This document shows, piece after piece, positions 1 through 6,836 of a stretch of DNA of 9,969 nt. The stretch spans positions 1 through 9,969 of the forward strand of contig CAKUGT010000040.1 of NCBI GenBank assembly GCA_934654795.1. Direction: 5' to 3'. Position numbers and translations under genes: made by a program. The first letter of the stretch is position 1, and each line of letters opens with the position of its first letter. The notes under the pieces are model-generated. The model was not told the DNA's origin. It was given only the letters and a program-made list of their open reading frames with translations, and made no database searches. Source of the DNA: an uncultured Collinsella sp. (GTDB lineage Bacteria; Actinomycetota; Coriobacteriia; Coriobacteriales; Coriobacteriaceae).

Positions 1-300
1 CCTCGAGCGCGCCTCATTTTCCGTTTGCAAAACCGCAGGTAGGGCGCTTGCGAGATTGGCAAAAACGGCGGCGTGGTCGGCCGTCCCGGAATCATCGTAG
101 TAAACCGGCCTGGTTTTGGGGCGACGGGGCGGGACGGCTCGCGACCGGTCCCGATAATGGGGCAGGCGGCACGCGGGAGGCCCGATGCCGGGTGGCTGGG
201 CTCCCGCGCGAGCTCAAACGGCCGACGCGCGGGTCCGGAGAGGACGGACGGGCCGGGGGCGGCGGCATCGCCGCCGCCGGAAGTTTTTCCAAAATTGTCC
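1..300. other. GC-rich region without a convincing gene; structured noncoding DNA
   Basis: No reading frame here has a believable start, ribosome binding site and protein-like composition. One frame is open from the window edge at position 2 to a TAG at 98-100 (32 codons, ending in Pro-Glu-Ser-Ser); it could be the C-terminal end of a gene entering from the left, but nothing identifies it. Three stem-loops can be drawn on the + strand: 130-135 with 148-153; 172-178 with 202-208, extended by 180-183 with 198-201 after a one-base bulge; and 258-266 with 270-278. The region could be a gene tail plus terminator plus spacer, or a structured RNA I do not recognise. I looked for RNase P RNA, tmRNA and SRP RNA signatures and did not find them. 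Confidence 0.5.
258..288 (+). terminator. Possible intrinsic terminator upstream of the tRNA
   Basis: A perfect 9-bp all-G/C stem (258-266 with 270-278) closes a three-base loop. Five bases separate it from a run of five T at 284-288. That gap is longer than in typical intrinsic terminators, where the T run abuts the stem, so termination may be weak. Its place just before the tRNA promoter fits the end of an upstream transcript. The GCC-repeat composition means the hairpin could also be chance in GC-rich DNA. Confidence 0.35.
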
Positions 301-329
301 TTGCATCGTCGCCCATGTTCCCGTATAGT
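301..329 (+). promoter_or_regulatory. Sigma-70-type promoter of the tRNA-Ala gene
   Basis: TTGCAT at 301-306 and TATAGT at 324-329 match the -35 and -10 consensus at 4 and 5 of 6 positions and are exactly 17 bases apart. Transcription would start around 336, a few bases before the mature tRNA 5' end at 342, which leaves a very short leader for RNase P to remove. The AT-richness of the -10 stands out against the surrounding GC-rich DNA. This is the best promoter in the window. Confidence 0.75.
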
Positions 330-341
330 ACTTCTTCGCAC

Positions 342-414
342 GGGGGCGTAGCTCAGCTGGGAGAGCGCTTGACTGGCAGTCAAGAGGTCAGGGGTTCGAT
401 CCCCCTCGTCTCCA
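342..414 (+). tRNA. tRNA-Ala, anticodon GGC
   Basis: A full cloverleaf can be drawn. The acceptor stem is 342-348 with 407-413, the D stem 351-354 with 363-366, the anticodon stem 368-372 with 380-384, and the T stem 390-394 with 402-406 around the loop TTCGATC. The anticodon at 375-377 is GGC, which reads GCC and GCU alanine codons. Bases 344 and 411 form the G3:U70 wobble pair that is the main identity signal for alanyl-tRNA synthetase, and the discriminator base is A414. The 3' CCA is not encoded (CCC follows), so a CCA-adding enzyme must complete it. GCC is very common in the genes here, so this should be a heavily used tRNA. Confidence 0.97.
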
Positions 415-430
415 CCCGAGCATTGAATGA

Positions 431-458
431 GGCTCCAACGCAAGTTGGGGCCTTTTTT
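431..458 (+). terminator. Intrinsic terminator after tRNA-Ala
   Basis: A 9-bp stem (431-439 with 444-452, one T-G wobble) is capped by a GCAA tetraloop of the stable GNRA type and is followed at once by six T (453-458). This is a textbook Rho-independent terminator for the tRNA transcript. It lies inside the gap to the next gene, whose start codon is 31 bases downstream. Confidence 0.92.
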
Positions 459-489
459 CATATAGGCACACAAGGTCAAAGGCGGCACC

Positions 490-2517
490 ATGATCCTTCT
501 GGTCGACAAGATCGAAAAAAGCTTCGGCGCGCGCGTCCTCTTTAGCGGCGCGTCCTTCCAGATCAACCCCGGCGAGCGCTTTGCGCTCGTGGGTCCCAAC
601 GGCGCCGGCAAAACCACCATGCTCAAGATCATCATGGGCATCGACAGCCCCGACGCAGGCCAGGTCCAGTACGCCAAGGACTGCCAGGTGGGCTACCTAG
701 AGCAGGAAACCAACCTAGAGCACAAGGACACCACCATCCTCGCCGAGGTCATGGCGGCCGCCAAGGAAATCCGCCGCATGGGCGAGCGCGCCAACGAGCT
801 GCAGGCCCAGATCACCGAGCTCTCCGAGCAAGGCAAGGACGTCGACGCCCTCCTTAACGAGTACGGCCAGGTACAGGACCGCTTTGAGCACCTGGGCGGC
901 TACGAGCTCGAGAGCAACGCCCGCAAAATCCTGTCCGGCCTGGGCTTCAAAGTCACCGACTTTGAGCGCCCGTGTTCCGAGTTCTCGGGCGGCTGGCAGA
1001 TGCGCATCGCGCTCGCCAAGCTCTTCCTGCGCCACCCCGACCTGCTGCTTCTGGACGAACCCACTAACCACCTGGACCTCGAGAGCGTCCAGTGGCTGCG
1101 CGGCTTTATCGCCAGCTACGACGGCGCCGTCCTCATCGTCAGCCACGACCGCGCCTTCATGGACGCTTGCGTCGATCACGTCGCCGCCCTTGAGAACCGC
1201 CGCGTGACCACCTACACCGGCAACTACAGCAGCTACCTCAAGCAGCGCGAGGACAACCTGGAGCAGATGCGCGCCAAACGCGCCGCCCAGGAGCGCGACA
1301 TCGCCCACATGCAGGTCTTTGTCGACAAGTTCCGCTACAAGCCCACCAAGGCCGCCCAAGCGCAGGAGCGCATCCGCAAGATCGAGCAGATCAAAAAGGA
1401 GCTCGTCATCCTGCCCGAGGGCCACAAGCACATCGACTTTAAGTTCCCCGATCCGCCGCGCTCCGGCGACATGGTCGTGGGCCTGGAGGGCGTATCCAAG
1501 TCCTACGGCGACAAGCACATCTACAGCGACATCGACCTCAAGCTCTACCGCGGCGAGCACGTGGCACTCGTTGGCCCTAACGGCGCCGGCAAGTCCACGC
1601 TCATGAAGATCCTCGCCGGCCTAGAGCCGCCCACCACCGGCACCCGGGACCTGGGCACCAACGTGGGCGTGGCCTACTACGCCCAGCACGCACTCGAGGG
1701 CATGACCGAGTCCAATACCGTCCTGCAAGAGATCGACACCGTCACGCCCAAGTGGACCGTGCCGCAGCAGCGCAGCCTGCTGGGCGCCTTCCTGTTTAGC
1801 GACAATGATTCCATCGAGAAGCAGGTTCGCGTCCTCTCCGGAGGCGAGAAGGCGCGTCTGGCCTTGGCAAAGATGCTCGTGGCCCCCGAAGCGCTCCTGT
1901 GCCTGGACGAGCCCACCAACCACCTGGACATCGACTCGGTGGACATGCTCGAGAACGCCCTGCAAAACTTCCCCGGCACCATCGTGCTGATCAGCCACGA
2001 TGAGCACCTGGTGCGCGCCGTGGCCAACCGCGTGATCGACATCCGCGACGGCAAGGTCACGGTCTACGACGGCGACTACGACTACTACCTCTACAAGCGC
2101 GAGGACCTCGCCGCCCGCGCCGCCGCCGAGGCGGCAGGGGAGAGCGTGTCGGCCGCAACCAAGCCCGCCAGCGCCGCCCAGGCCAACACCCCCGCCACAA
2201 CCCCCAAGCCGGCCGAAGGCAAAAAGACCAAGGAGCAAAAGCGTGCCGAGGCCCAGGCCCGCGCCGCGCTCAACAAAAAGCTCAAGGGCGTACGCAACCA
2301 GCTCAAGAAGATCGAGGCCGAGCTCGACAAAAAGCGCGCCCGCTATGACGAGCTTATGGAATTGATGGCAAGCGAAGAGCTTTATGCCGATCAGGACAAG
2401 TTCAACGCCGCGCTGGGGGAATATAACGGGCTTAAGCAAGAGCTGCCCAAGCTCGAGGACGAATGGCTGGAGCTTTCCACCCAGATCGAAGAGGAGACCG
2501 CGCGTGAACTCTCGTAA
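490..2517 (+). CDS. ABC-F family ATPase (YdiF/YheS/Uup-like translation factor)
   Basis: A cytoplasmic protein of 675 residues with two ABC ATPase domains and no membrane segments, the hallmark of the ABC-F family. Domain 1 has Walker A GPNGAGKT (35-42), signature FSGGW (165-169), Walker [13 protein letters not shown] (185-196) and the H-loop His219. Domain 2 has Walker A GPNGAGKS (362-369), signature LSGGE (449-453), Walker B ending DEPTNHLD (473-480) and His503. Both catalytic glutamates (190, 474) are present. A charged helical linker lies at about 249-305, where ABC-F proteins carry the arm that reaches the ribosomal P-site tRNA. An Ala/Pro-rich stretch (about 541-577) leads to a C-terminal coiled coil (about 578-675). 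Family members bind the ribosomal E site and relieve stalling or confer antibiotic resistance; which role applies here cannot be told from sequence. AAAGG at 478-482 precedes the ATG by 7 bases. Confidence 0.95.
   Translation: MILLVDKIEKSFGARVLFSGASFQINPGERFALVGPNGAGKTTMLKIIMGIDSPDAGQVQYAKDCQVGYLEQETNLEHKDTTILAEVMAAAKEIRRMGERANELQAQITELSEQGKDVDALLNEYGQVQDRFEHLGGYELESNARKILSGLGFKVTDFERPCSEFSGGWQMRIALAKLFLRHPDLLLLDEPTNHLDLESVQWLRGFIASYDGAVLIVSHDRAFMDACVDHVAALENRRVTTYTGNYSSYLKQREDNLEQMRAKRAAQERDIAHMQVFVDKFRYKPTKAAQAQERIRKIEQIKKELVILPEGHKHIDFKFPDPPRSGDMVVGLEGVSKSYGDKHIYSDIDLKLYRGEHVALVGPNGAGKSTLMKILAGLEPPTTGTRDLGTNVGVAYYAQHALEGMTESNTVLQEIDTVTPKWTVPQQRSLLGAFLFSDNDSIEKQVRVLSGGEKARLALAKMLVAPEALLCLDEPTNHLDIDSVDMLENALQNFPGTIVLISHDEHLVRAVANRVIDIRDGKVTVYDGDYDYYLYKREDLAARAAAEAAGESVSAATKPASAAQANTPATTPKPAEGKKTKEQKRAEAQARAALNKKLKGVRNQLKKIEAELDKKRARYDELMELMASEELYADQDKFNAALGEYNGLKQELPKLEDEWLELSTQIEEETARELS
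2491..2496 (+). promoter_or_regulatory. Ribosome binding site that sets the GTG start at 2504
   Basis: GAGGAG lies 7 bases before GTG 2504, inside the last codons of the ABC-F gene. The in-frame ATG at 2534 has no such sequence in front of it, so the GTG is preferred. Confidence 0.75.
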
Positions 2518-2800
2518 GGCCGCCGCCGTGGCGATGAGCATCATCGCCATCGCCTGCCGCGTCTGCGGCATCTTTATGAGCGCGATGACCGTGCTGCTGT
2601 GCTTTAGCGGGCTGACCGCCAAGCTGCAGATCGTCGGTTTTGTCGTCGAGCTCTCTCGCGCGCTGCCAAGTGCCATCGCAGGCTATGGCGTCATCACGTC
2701 GCCCTTTGGCGGCGTATTCCGCCTAGATTACGCCATCGTGGCGGTCATCCTGTTCGTAGCCGACTACCTGCTCACGCGCGCCTCGCGCCGCGTCCGCTAG
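2504..2800 (+). CDS. Small predicted membrane protein, function unknown
   Basis: I do not recognise this 98-residue protein. The start is GTG, chosen for its well-placed Shine-Dalgarno sequence. It overlaps the ABC-F gene by 14 bases, so the two are probably translationally coupled. The N-terminus is basic (Arg4, Lys5). Hydrophobic segments at about 13-35 (containing Arg19 and two cysteines at 18 and 21), about 42-64 and about 74-90 suggest two or three membrane helices. The C-terminus (92-98) carries four arginines, which by the positive-inside rule would be cytoplasmic. The M50 protease gene starts 9 bases after its stop. A link to that protease, as partner or substrate, is possible but rests only on position. 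Codon use resembles the neighbours, which supports a real gene. Confidence 0.75.
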   Translation: MNSRKAAAVAMSIIAIACRVCGIFMSAMTVLLCFSGLTAKLQIVGFVVELSRALPSAIAGYGVITSPFGGVFRLDYAIVAVILFVADYLLTRASRRVR

Positions 2801-2809
2801 GGGAGCGCC

Positions 2810-3493
2810 ATGTCCAGCAGCTACTTCATGAACCTGCTCGCCAGCGCCGTCGCTGTCATCGTGGGTATCGTCATCCACGAGAGTGCGCACGCCGCCGCGG
2901 CCTGGGCGCTCGGCGACAAGACGGCTCGTTCGCGCGGCCGCGTCTCGCTCAACCCGCTCAACCACATCGACCCGTTTGGCACCATCATCCTACCGCTGCT
3001 TATGCTTGCCGCCGGCGGCCCTGTGTTCGCCTTTGCCAAGCCGGTGCCCGTCTACCTCAACAACCTCAAGCACCCTAAGCGTGACGAGGTCCTGGTGAGC
3101 GCTGCCGGCCCCGCATCGAACATCGCGCTCGCGTGCCTGGCCGCGGCGCTCATGCACCTGACCTACGGCAACCTCTACGCCAGCATGTCCTTTGCCGTGG
3201 CGTCGCAAATCATGAACTACGGCGCCACCTTTATCGTGGTCAACCTGTCACTTGCGTTCTTTAACCTCATCCCAATCCCGCCGCTCGACGGCTCGTCGAT
3301 CATCGTGCCGTTCCTCAAAGGCAAGGCGCTCGACAACTACTACCGCCTGCAGCAATACGCCATGCCCATCCTCATCATCGTGCTGTATCTGCTGCCCATG
3401 TGGACTGGCATTGATGTGATCGGGCGCTATTTCGACGTTACCGTGTATCCGCTGGCAGAGCAGCTGCTCACCTTCGCAATCGCCGGCATCTAA
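2810..3493 (+). CDS. Site-2 protease family protein (peptidase M50)
   Basis: A membrane-embedded zinc metalloprotease of 227 residues. The zinc-binding motif HESAH (23-27; ligands His23 and His27, catalytic Glu24) lies in the first hydrophobic segment. The second hallmark, with Asn152, Pro155 and an LDG at 159-161, supplies the third zinc ligand Asp160. Further hydrophobic stretches occur at about 56-75, 95-115, 138-158 and 180-197. No PDZ or CBS domain is present, so this is the compact form often annotated as YwhC-like. M50 enzymes cut transmembrane proteins within the bilayer, commonly anti-sigma factors or signal-peptide remnants, but no substrate is evident here. GGGGAG at 2800-2805 overlaps the previous stop codon and sits 4 bases before the ATG, which is slightly close. 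Confidence 0.92.
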   Translation: MSSSYFMNLLASAVAVIVGIVIHESAHAAAAWALGDKTARSRGRVSLNPLNHIDPFGTIILPLLMLAAGGPVFAFAKPVPVYLNNLKHPKRDEVLVSAAGPASNIALACLAAALMHLTYGNLYASMSFAVASQIMNYGATFIVVNLSLAFFNLIPIPPLDGSSIIVPFLKGKALDNYYRLQQYAMPILIIVLYLLPMWTGIDVIGRYFDVTVYPLAEQLLTFAIAGI

Positions 3494-3501
3494 GGTAAAC
3501 T
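3473..3501 (+). promoter_or_regulatory. Possible promoter for the scpA operon
   Basis: TTCGCA (3473-3478) and TAAACT (3496-3501) are 17 bases apart and each match consensus at 4 of 6 positions. The -35 would lie in the last codons of the protease gene. The 84-base gap before scpA is the largest between genes after the ABC-F start, which makes a promoter plausible. The match is moderate and was judged only by eye. Confidence 0.35.
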
Positions 3502-3509
3502 TACAGGTC

Positions 3510-3526
3510 GACCGTGCAAAACGGTC
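3510..3526 (+). other. Small hairpin in the scpA leader
   Basis: A perfect 6-bp stem (3510-3515 with 3521-3526) encloses the loop GCAAA. No T run follows, so it is not an intrinsic terminator. If the promoter at 3473-3501 is real, the hairpin would sit at the 5' end of the message, where such structures can slow RNA decay. Confidence 0.4.
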
Positions 3527-3563
3527 GCAAGATGCACCCAAACCGCGCCGCGAAGGCGCCGTC

Positions 3564-3572
3564 AAAGGAGGT
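3564..3572 (+). promoter_or_regulatory. Very strong ribosome binding site of scpA
   Basis: AAAGGAGGT is a full-length match to the anti-Shine-Dalgarno end of 16S rRNA and lies 5 bases before the ATG at 3578. It fixes the scpA start and suggests efficient translation. Confidence 0.85.
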
Positions 3573-3577
3573 CGAAG

Positions 3578-4390
3578 ATGTCGTATCGCGTGTCGACTCA
3601 GGTCTACAGCGGACCGTTCGACCTGCTACTGCAGCTGGTAACCCGCCAAAAAGTAGATATCGGCGCCATTTCCATTAGCGAAGTGGCCGAGCAATACCTC
3701 GCCGAGGCCGAGCGCATCGAGGCGCTGGACCTGGACGTGGCGAGCGACTTTTTGCTGGTCGCGGCAACTCTTTTGGATATCAAGGCCGCCTCGCTGGTGC
3801 CCCAGGAAGCCCCGCGCAAAGCCGATGACGACGATGACGAGTTCGACGAGGACCTCGAGGAGCTGAGTGCGCTCGATGGCGACGCCCTGCGCGAGGTCCT
3901 GATCCAGCGCCTAATCGCCTACAAGCAGTTTAAGGGCGCGGCGGCAGCCCTCGGCGCCCGCATGCAGGCCGAAAGCCGCATGCACCCGCGCGTCGCCGGC
4001 CCCGATCCCGAGTTCTTAGGCCTTATGCCCGACTACCTGGCTGGCATCACCCTGCGCGGCCTGGCTGTCATCTGCGCCGACTTGGACGGCAAGCGCCAGA
4101 CCTTCCTGCTGGAGGCCGAGCACGTGGCGCCGCATCGCGTGCCGCTCGACCTGACCGTGGCCTCGGTCGACCGCTTTACCATGGCGCACCAAGCCTGCAC
4201 CTTCCGCGAGCTGCTGGACGGCGACGCCACCACCGAGCAGCTCGTCGTCACCTTCCTGGCCATGCTGGAGCTCGCCAAGCGCGGCTCGCTCACGCTGAGC
4301 CAGGACGAGATCTTTGGAACCATTCAGATCAATCGCGTCGAGGGCGCCGAGGCCTACGTGCCCGGCGAGGGCCCCGAGCTCACCGAATAG
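3578..4390 (+). CDS. scpA: Segregation and condensation protein A
   Basis: ScpA is the kleisin subunit of the SMC-ScpA-ScpB condensin complex. It bridges the SMC heads and organises and segregates the chromosome. The N-terminus has the family pattern around SGPFDLLLQLV (11-21) followed by a helical region, which in known ScpA contacts the SMC neck. A strongly acidic stretch (83-95, almost all Asp and Glu) forms the expected flexible centre. The C-terminal region, with FGTIQINRVE near its end, resembles the winged-helix part that binds the SMC head. At 270 residues it has the usual length. scpB follows after 12 bases, the classical pairing that keeps the two subunits in balance. Confidence 0.95.
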   Translation: MSYRVSTQVYSGPFDLLLQLVTRQKVDIGAISISEVAEQYLAEAERIEALDLDVASDFLLVAATLLDIKAASLVPQEAPRKADDDDDEFDEDLEELSALDGDALREVLIQRLIAYKQFKGAAAALGARMQAESRMHPRVAGPDPEFLGLMPDYLAGITLRGLAVICADLDGKRQTFLLEAEHVAPHRVPLDLTVASVDRFTMAHQACTFRELLDGDATTEQLVVTFLAMLELAKRGSLTLSQDEIFGTIQINRVEGAEAYVPGEGPELTE

Positions 4391-4402
4391 GAGCGACCAA
4401 CC

Positions 4403-5122
4403 ATGTCAAACCTTTCCACGCTGGAGGCAAACAGCCTCAAAGGCGCCCTCGAGGCGCTGTTGCTGGTTTCGAGCGACCCGGTGAGCGCGCCCGCATTGGC
4501 CGGCGCGCTGGATATCGCCCCGGGCGAGTGCGCATCGCTGCTCGCCGAGCTCAAAGTTGAGTACGAAGAGGCCAACCGCGGCTTTCAGCTGCGCGAGGTC
4601 GCCGGCGGCTGGCGTCTGTTTACGCATCCCGCCTACCATGATGTGGTCGAGGCCTATGTTCTGAGCTGGGACACGCAAAAGCTGTCGCAGGCGGCACTCG
4701 AGACGCTGGCCGTCATCGCCTACCACCAGCCCGTCACGCGCGAGGTGGTCAAGGGCATCCGCGGCGTCAACTCCGACGGCGTCATCGCTTCGCTCGTGGA
4801 CAAGGGCCTGGTGCGCGAACTCGGCCGTGACCCCCAACGCGGTCAGGCCATCATCTACGGCACGACCAACGCCTTCCTTGAGAAGTTCGGTCTGCGCTCC
4901 ACCCGTGACCTGCCCGATCTTGAGCAGTTTGCCCCCGATGAGCAGTCCCGCCAGTTTATCCGCGAGCGCCTGAGCGGCCGCAGCATTCAGTCCACGCTCG
5001 AGGAGCAAGCCGAGGACCTGGACGAAGAGCGCGAACTGCTCGATACCGATGTTGAGGCAGTCGAGGACGAGGACGCCCTTGCCGTCGACGAGACCTCGGA
5101 GGATATGCATGACGAGAACTAA
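4403..5122 (+). CDS. scpB: Segregation and condensation protein B
   Basis: ScpB forms dimers through winged-helix domains and clamps the middle of ScpA, completing the SMC condensin. The core (about 10-185) shows the family pattern: an N-terminal winged helix beginning LKGALEALLLVSSDPVSAPA, then a second with the conserved stretch LETLAVIAYHQPVTREVVKG and a glycine-rich turn before FLEKFGL. The protein has 239 residues, longer than the roughly 190-200 of many ScpB proteins. The extra length is a C-terminal tail (about 200-239) of mostly Glu and Asp with no predicted fold. AGGAG at 4389-4393 overlaps the scpA stop and lies 9 bases before the ATG. Confidence 0.95.
   Translation: MSNLSTLEANSLKGALEALLLVSSDPVSAPALAGALDIAPGECASLLAELKVEYEEANRGFQLREVAGGWRLFTHPAYHDVVEAYVLSWDTQKLSQAALETLAVIAYHQPVTREVVKGIRGVNSDGVIASLVDKGLVRELGRDPQRGQAIIYGTTNAFLEKFGLRSTRDLPDLEQFAPDEQSRQFIRERLSGRSIQSTLEEQAEDLDEERELLDTDVEAVEDEDALAVDETSEDMHDEN
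5098..5102 (+). promoter_or_regulatory. Ribosome binding site that sets the rluB start at 5109
   Basis: GGAGG within the end of scpB lies 6 bases before ATG 5109. The other in-frame candidates, ATG 5049 upstream and ATG 5205 just before the S4 domain, lack a comparable site. Confidence 0.7.
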
Positions 5123-6080
5123 CGAAGCAGGGGAGACGCGCATCGTCGGCGCCGCGGGCACAGCAGCGCCCGCGCCCGACGCCCAGCCCGTCTACCCGCA
5201 CACCATGCGCCTGCAGCGTTTTTTGGCGCGCGCCGGCGTGGCGAGCCGTCGCGGCTCGGAGGACTTGATGACCGCCGGCCGCGTGACCGTCAACGGCGAG
5301 GTCGCGACCGAGCTGGGCACCAAAGTTGATGTCGACCGCGACCACATCGAGGTCGACGGCATGCCCGTCAAGCTCAACCAGGGCGCCGTGTACCTGATGC
5401 TCTACAAGCCGACCGGCTACCTCACCACCATGAGCGACCCGCAGGAGCGCCCCTGCGTGGCCGACCTGGTCCCCCGCGACCGCTTTCCAGGCCTGTTCCC
5501 GGTGGGGCGCCTGGACCGCGACACCACGGGCCTGTTGCTCTTCACCACCGACGGCGACTTGTCGCAGGACCTGTTGCACCCCAGCAAGCACGTCTACAAG
5601 ACCTACCAGGCGCTCGTGGACGGCCGCCTCACCGACCGCGACTTGGAACCGCTGCGCCGCGGTATTGAACTCGATGATGGCCTGTGCCAACCGGCCATCT
5701 GCCGCATCATCAACGCGCGCGAGGCCGAGGCCGTGGCACCGCAGGGCGTCAAGCCCGGCACCACCGCTGTGGAGGTCATTATCCGCGAGGGCCGCAAGAA
5801 CCAGGTCAAGCGTATGCTGAGCAAGATTCACCACCCGGTGATCCGCCTGCATCGCTGCAACTTTGCCGGCCTGGAGCTCGAGGGCGTAGCCAAGGGTTCG
5901 TGGCGCGAGCTCACCGACCGCGAGGTGCAGATCCTCAAGGACGGCGGCATTCCGCCCAAGCAGGCCAGCGACAAGCGCGGCGGCAAGCCCCAGGACACCC
6001 CCGCGAGCCGCACCCGTCACCACGGCAGCCACGGCTCCGCGCCCAAGCGCAACACCTACCGCGAGCGCTACACGGGCTAG
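5109..6080 (+). CDS. rluB: 23S rRNA pseudouridine synthase, RluB/RsuA type
   Basis: This enzyme isomerises a specific uridine of large-subunit rRNA to pseudouridine; in E. coli RluB the target is U2605 of 23S rRNA. From the chosen start it has 323 residues. After a flexible Ala/Pro-rich lead, an S4 RNA-binding domain begins at Met33 (about 33-80). The synthase domain follows, with the catalytic motif GRLDRDTTGLLLF at 133-145; Asp136 is the expected catalytic residue. The family motif GRKNQVKRM lies further on. The C-terminal tail (about 285-323) is rich in Lys, Arg, His and Ser and is probably an unstructured RNA-binding extension. The start overlaps scpB by 14 bases. The scpA-scpB-rluB order is widespread in Gram-positive bacteria. 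RsuA (16S target) is the main alternative; the neighbourhood favours RluB. Confidence 0.9.
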   Translation: MTRTNEAGETRIVGAAGTAAPAPDAQPVYPHTMRLQRFLARAGVASRRGSEDLMTAGRVTVNGEVATELGTKVDVDRDHIEVDGMPVKLNQGAVYLMLYKPTGYLTTMSDPQERPCVADLVPRDRFPGLFPVGRLDRDTTGLLLFTTDGDLSQDLLHPSKHVYKTYQALVDGRLTDRDLEPLRRGIELDDGLCQPAICRIINAREAEAVAPQGVKPGTTAVEVIIREGRKNQVKRMLSKIHHPVIRLHRCNFAGLELEGVAKGSWRELTDREVQILKDGGIPPKQASDKRGGKPQDTPASRTRHHGSHGSAPKRNTYRERYTG

Positions 6081-6146
6081 GCAACCCGCCGCGCCCCAGC
6101 ACTCGCGACCCATACCAGCACGTCAACCACCGAAAGGAAGCACCGC

Positions 6147-6833
6147 ATGATCGTCGCCATCGACGGCCCCGCCGGTTCCGGCAAATCCACCATCGCCAAG
6201 GAGATCGCCCGCCAGCTGGGCTTTAACAAGCTCGACACGGGCGCTATGTATCGCGCCGTCACCTTTGCCGCGCTCGACCGCGGCATCGATCTGGACGACG
6301 AGGCCGCCATCGACGCGCTCGCCGAGCAGATCGAGATCCGCTTTACCAACGGCACCGGCGAGGACACGCGCCTGACCATCGACGGCCAGGACGCCTCGGC
6401 CGCCATCCGCACCCCGCAGGTGGACGCCAACGTGTCCAAGGTCTCGGCCTACCCGGGCGTGCGCGCCGCCATGCTCATCCATCAGCGCCGCGCCGCCGAG
6501 GATCGCGATATCGTGGCCGAGGGTCGCGACATCGGAACCGTCGTGTTCCCCAACGCGCAGGTCAAGGTGTTCCTGACTGCCGATCCGCGCGAGCGCGCCC
6601 GCCGTCGCGTGCTGCAGCGCCACCAAAACGACGCCCAACCGCTCACGGACGAACAGCTCGAGACCGAGGTCGACGAGACGCTCGACGCCCTCAAGCAGCG
6701 CGACAAGCTCGACAGCAGCCGCGAGGTCGCGCCCCTGGTGCCTGCCGAGGACGCCGTGCACGTCGACTCCACCGCCCACACCATCGACGAGGTCGTCCGC
6801 ATTATCGAGGACCTCATCAACCAAAGGAGGTAG
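6147..6833 (+). CDS. cmk: Cytidylate kinase
   Basis: Cmk phosphorylates CMP and dCMP to the diphosphates with ATP, recycling nucleotides from RNA turnover and from lipid synthesis. The 228-residue protein starts almost at once with the P-loop GPAGSGKST (7-15). The family motif DTGAMYRAVT follows, then the CMP-binding insert with IRTPQVDANVSKVSAYPGVR, and EGRDIGT (125-131). The lid region is rich in Arg (near RERARRRVLQR). Length and motifs are typical. The 66 bases before it hold no clear terminator or promoter. AAAGGA at 6133-6138 precedes the ATG by 8 bases. Confidence 0.96.
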   Translation: MIVAIDGPAGSGKSTIAKEIARQLGFNKLDTGAMYRAVTFAALDRGIDLDDEAAIDALAEQIEIRFTNGTGEDTRLTIDGQDASAAIRTPQVDANVSKVSAYPGVRAAMLIHQRRAAEDRDIVAEGRDIGTVVFPNAQVKVFLTADPRERARRRVLQRHQNDAQPLTDEQLETEVDETLDALKQRDKLDSSREVAPLVPAEDAVHVDSTAHTIDEVVRIIEDLINQRR

Positions 6834-6836
6834 CCC

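Noticed and set aside
160..210. T-box-like string: a GGCGGCACGCGGGAG run and later GGGTGGCTGGGCTCCCGCG resemble parts of the T-box antiterminator consensus.
   Set aside because: The conserved TGGNACC bulge is not intact, there is no recognisable Stem I or specifier loop, and the next gene is a tRNA with its own promoter, not an amino-acid-related gene.
3..545. A frame open through the first 545 bases, giving a 165-residue protein if started near 48.
   Set aside because: It runs across the promoter, the tRNA gene and the terminator and into the ABC-F gene in another frame. The openness is a result of high GC content.
715..1560. A 281-codon minus-strand frame opposite the ABC-F gene, and a 351-codon one at 1621-2676.
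   Set aside because: Both mirror the coding periodicity of the ABC-F gene; no motifs or ribosome binding sites support them.
4956..6113. A 385-codon open frame on the minus strand opposite rluB.
   Set aside because: It is antisense to a clear RluB gene, has Ala/Val/Gly/Leu-rich low-complexity composition, and matches no family. High-GC genes commonly leave such antisense frames open.
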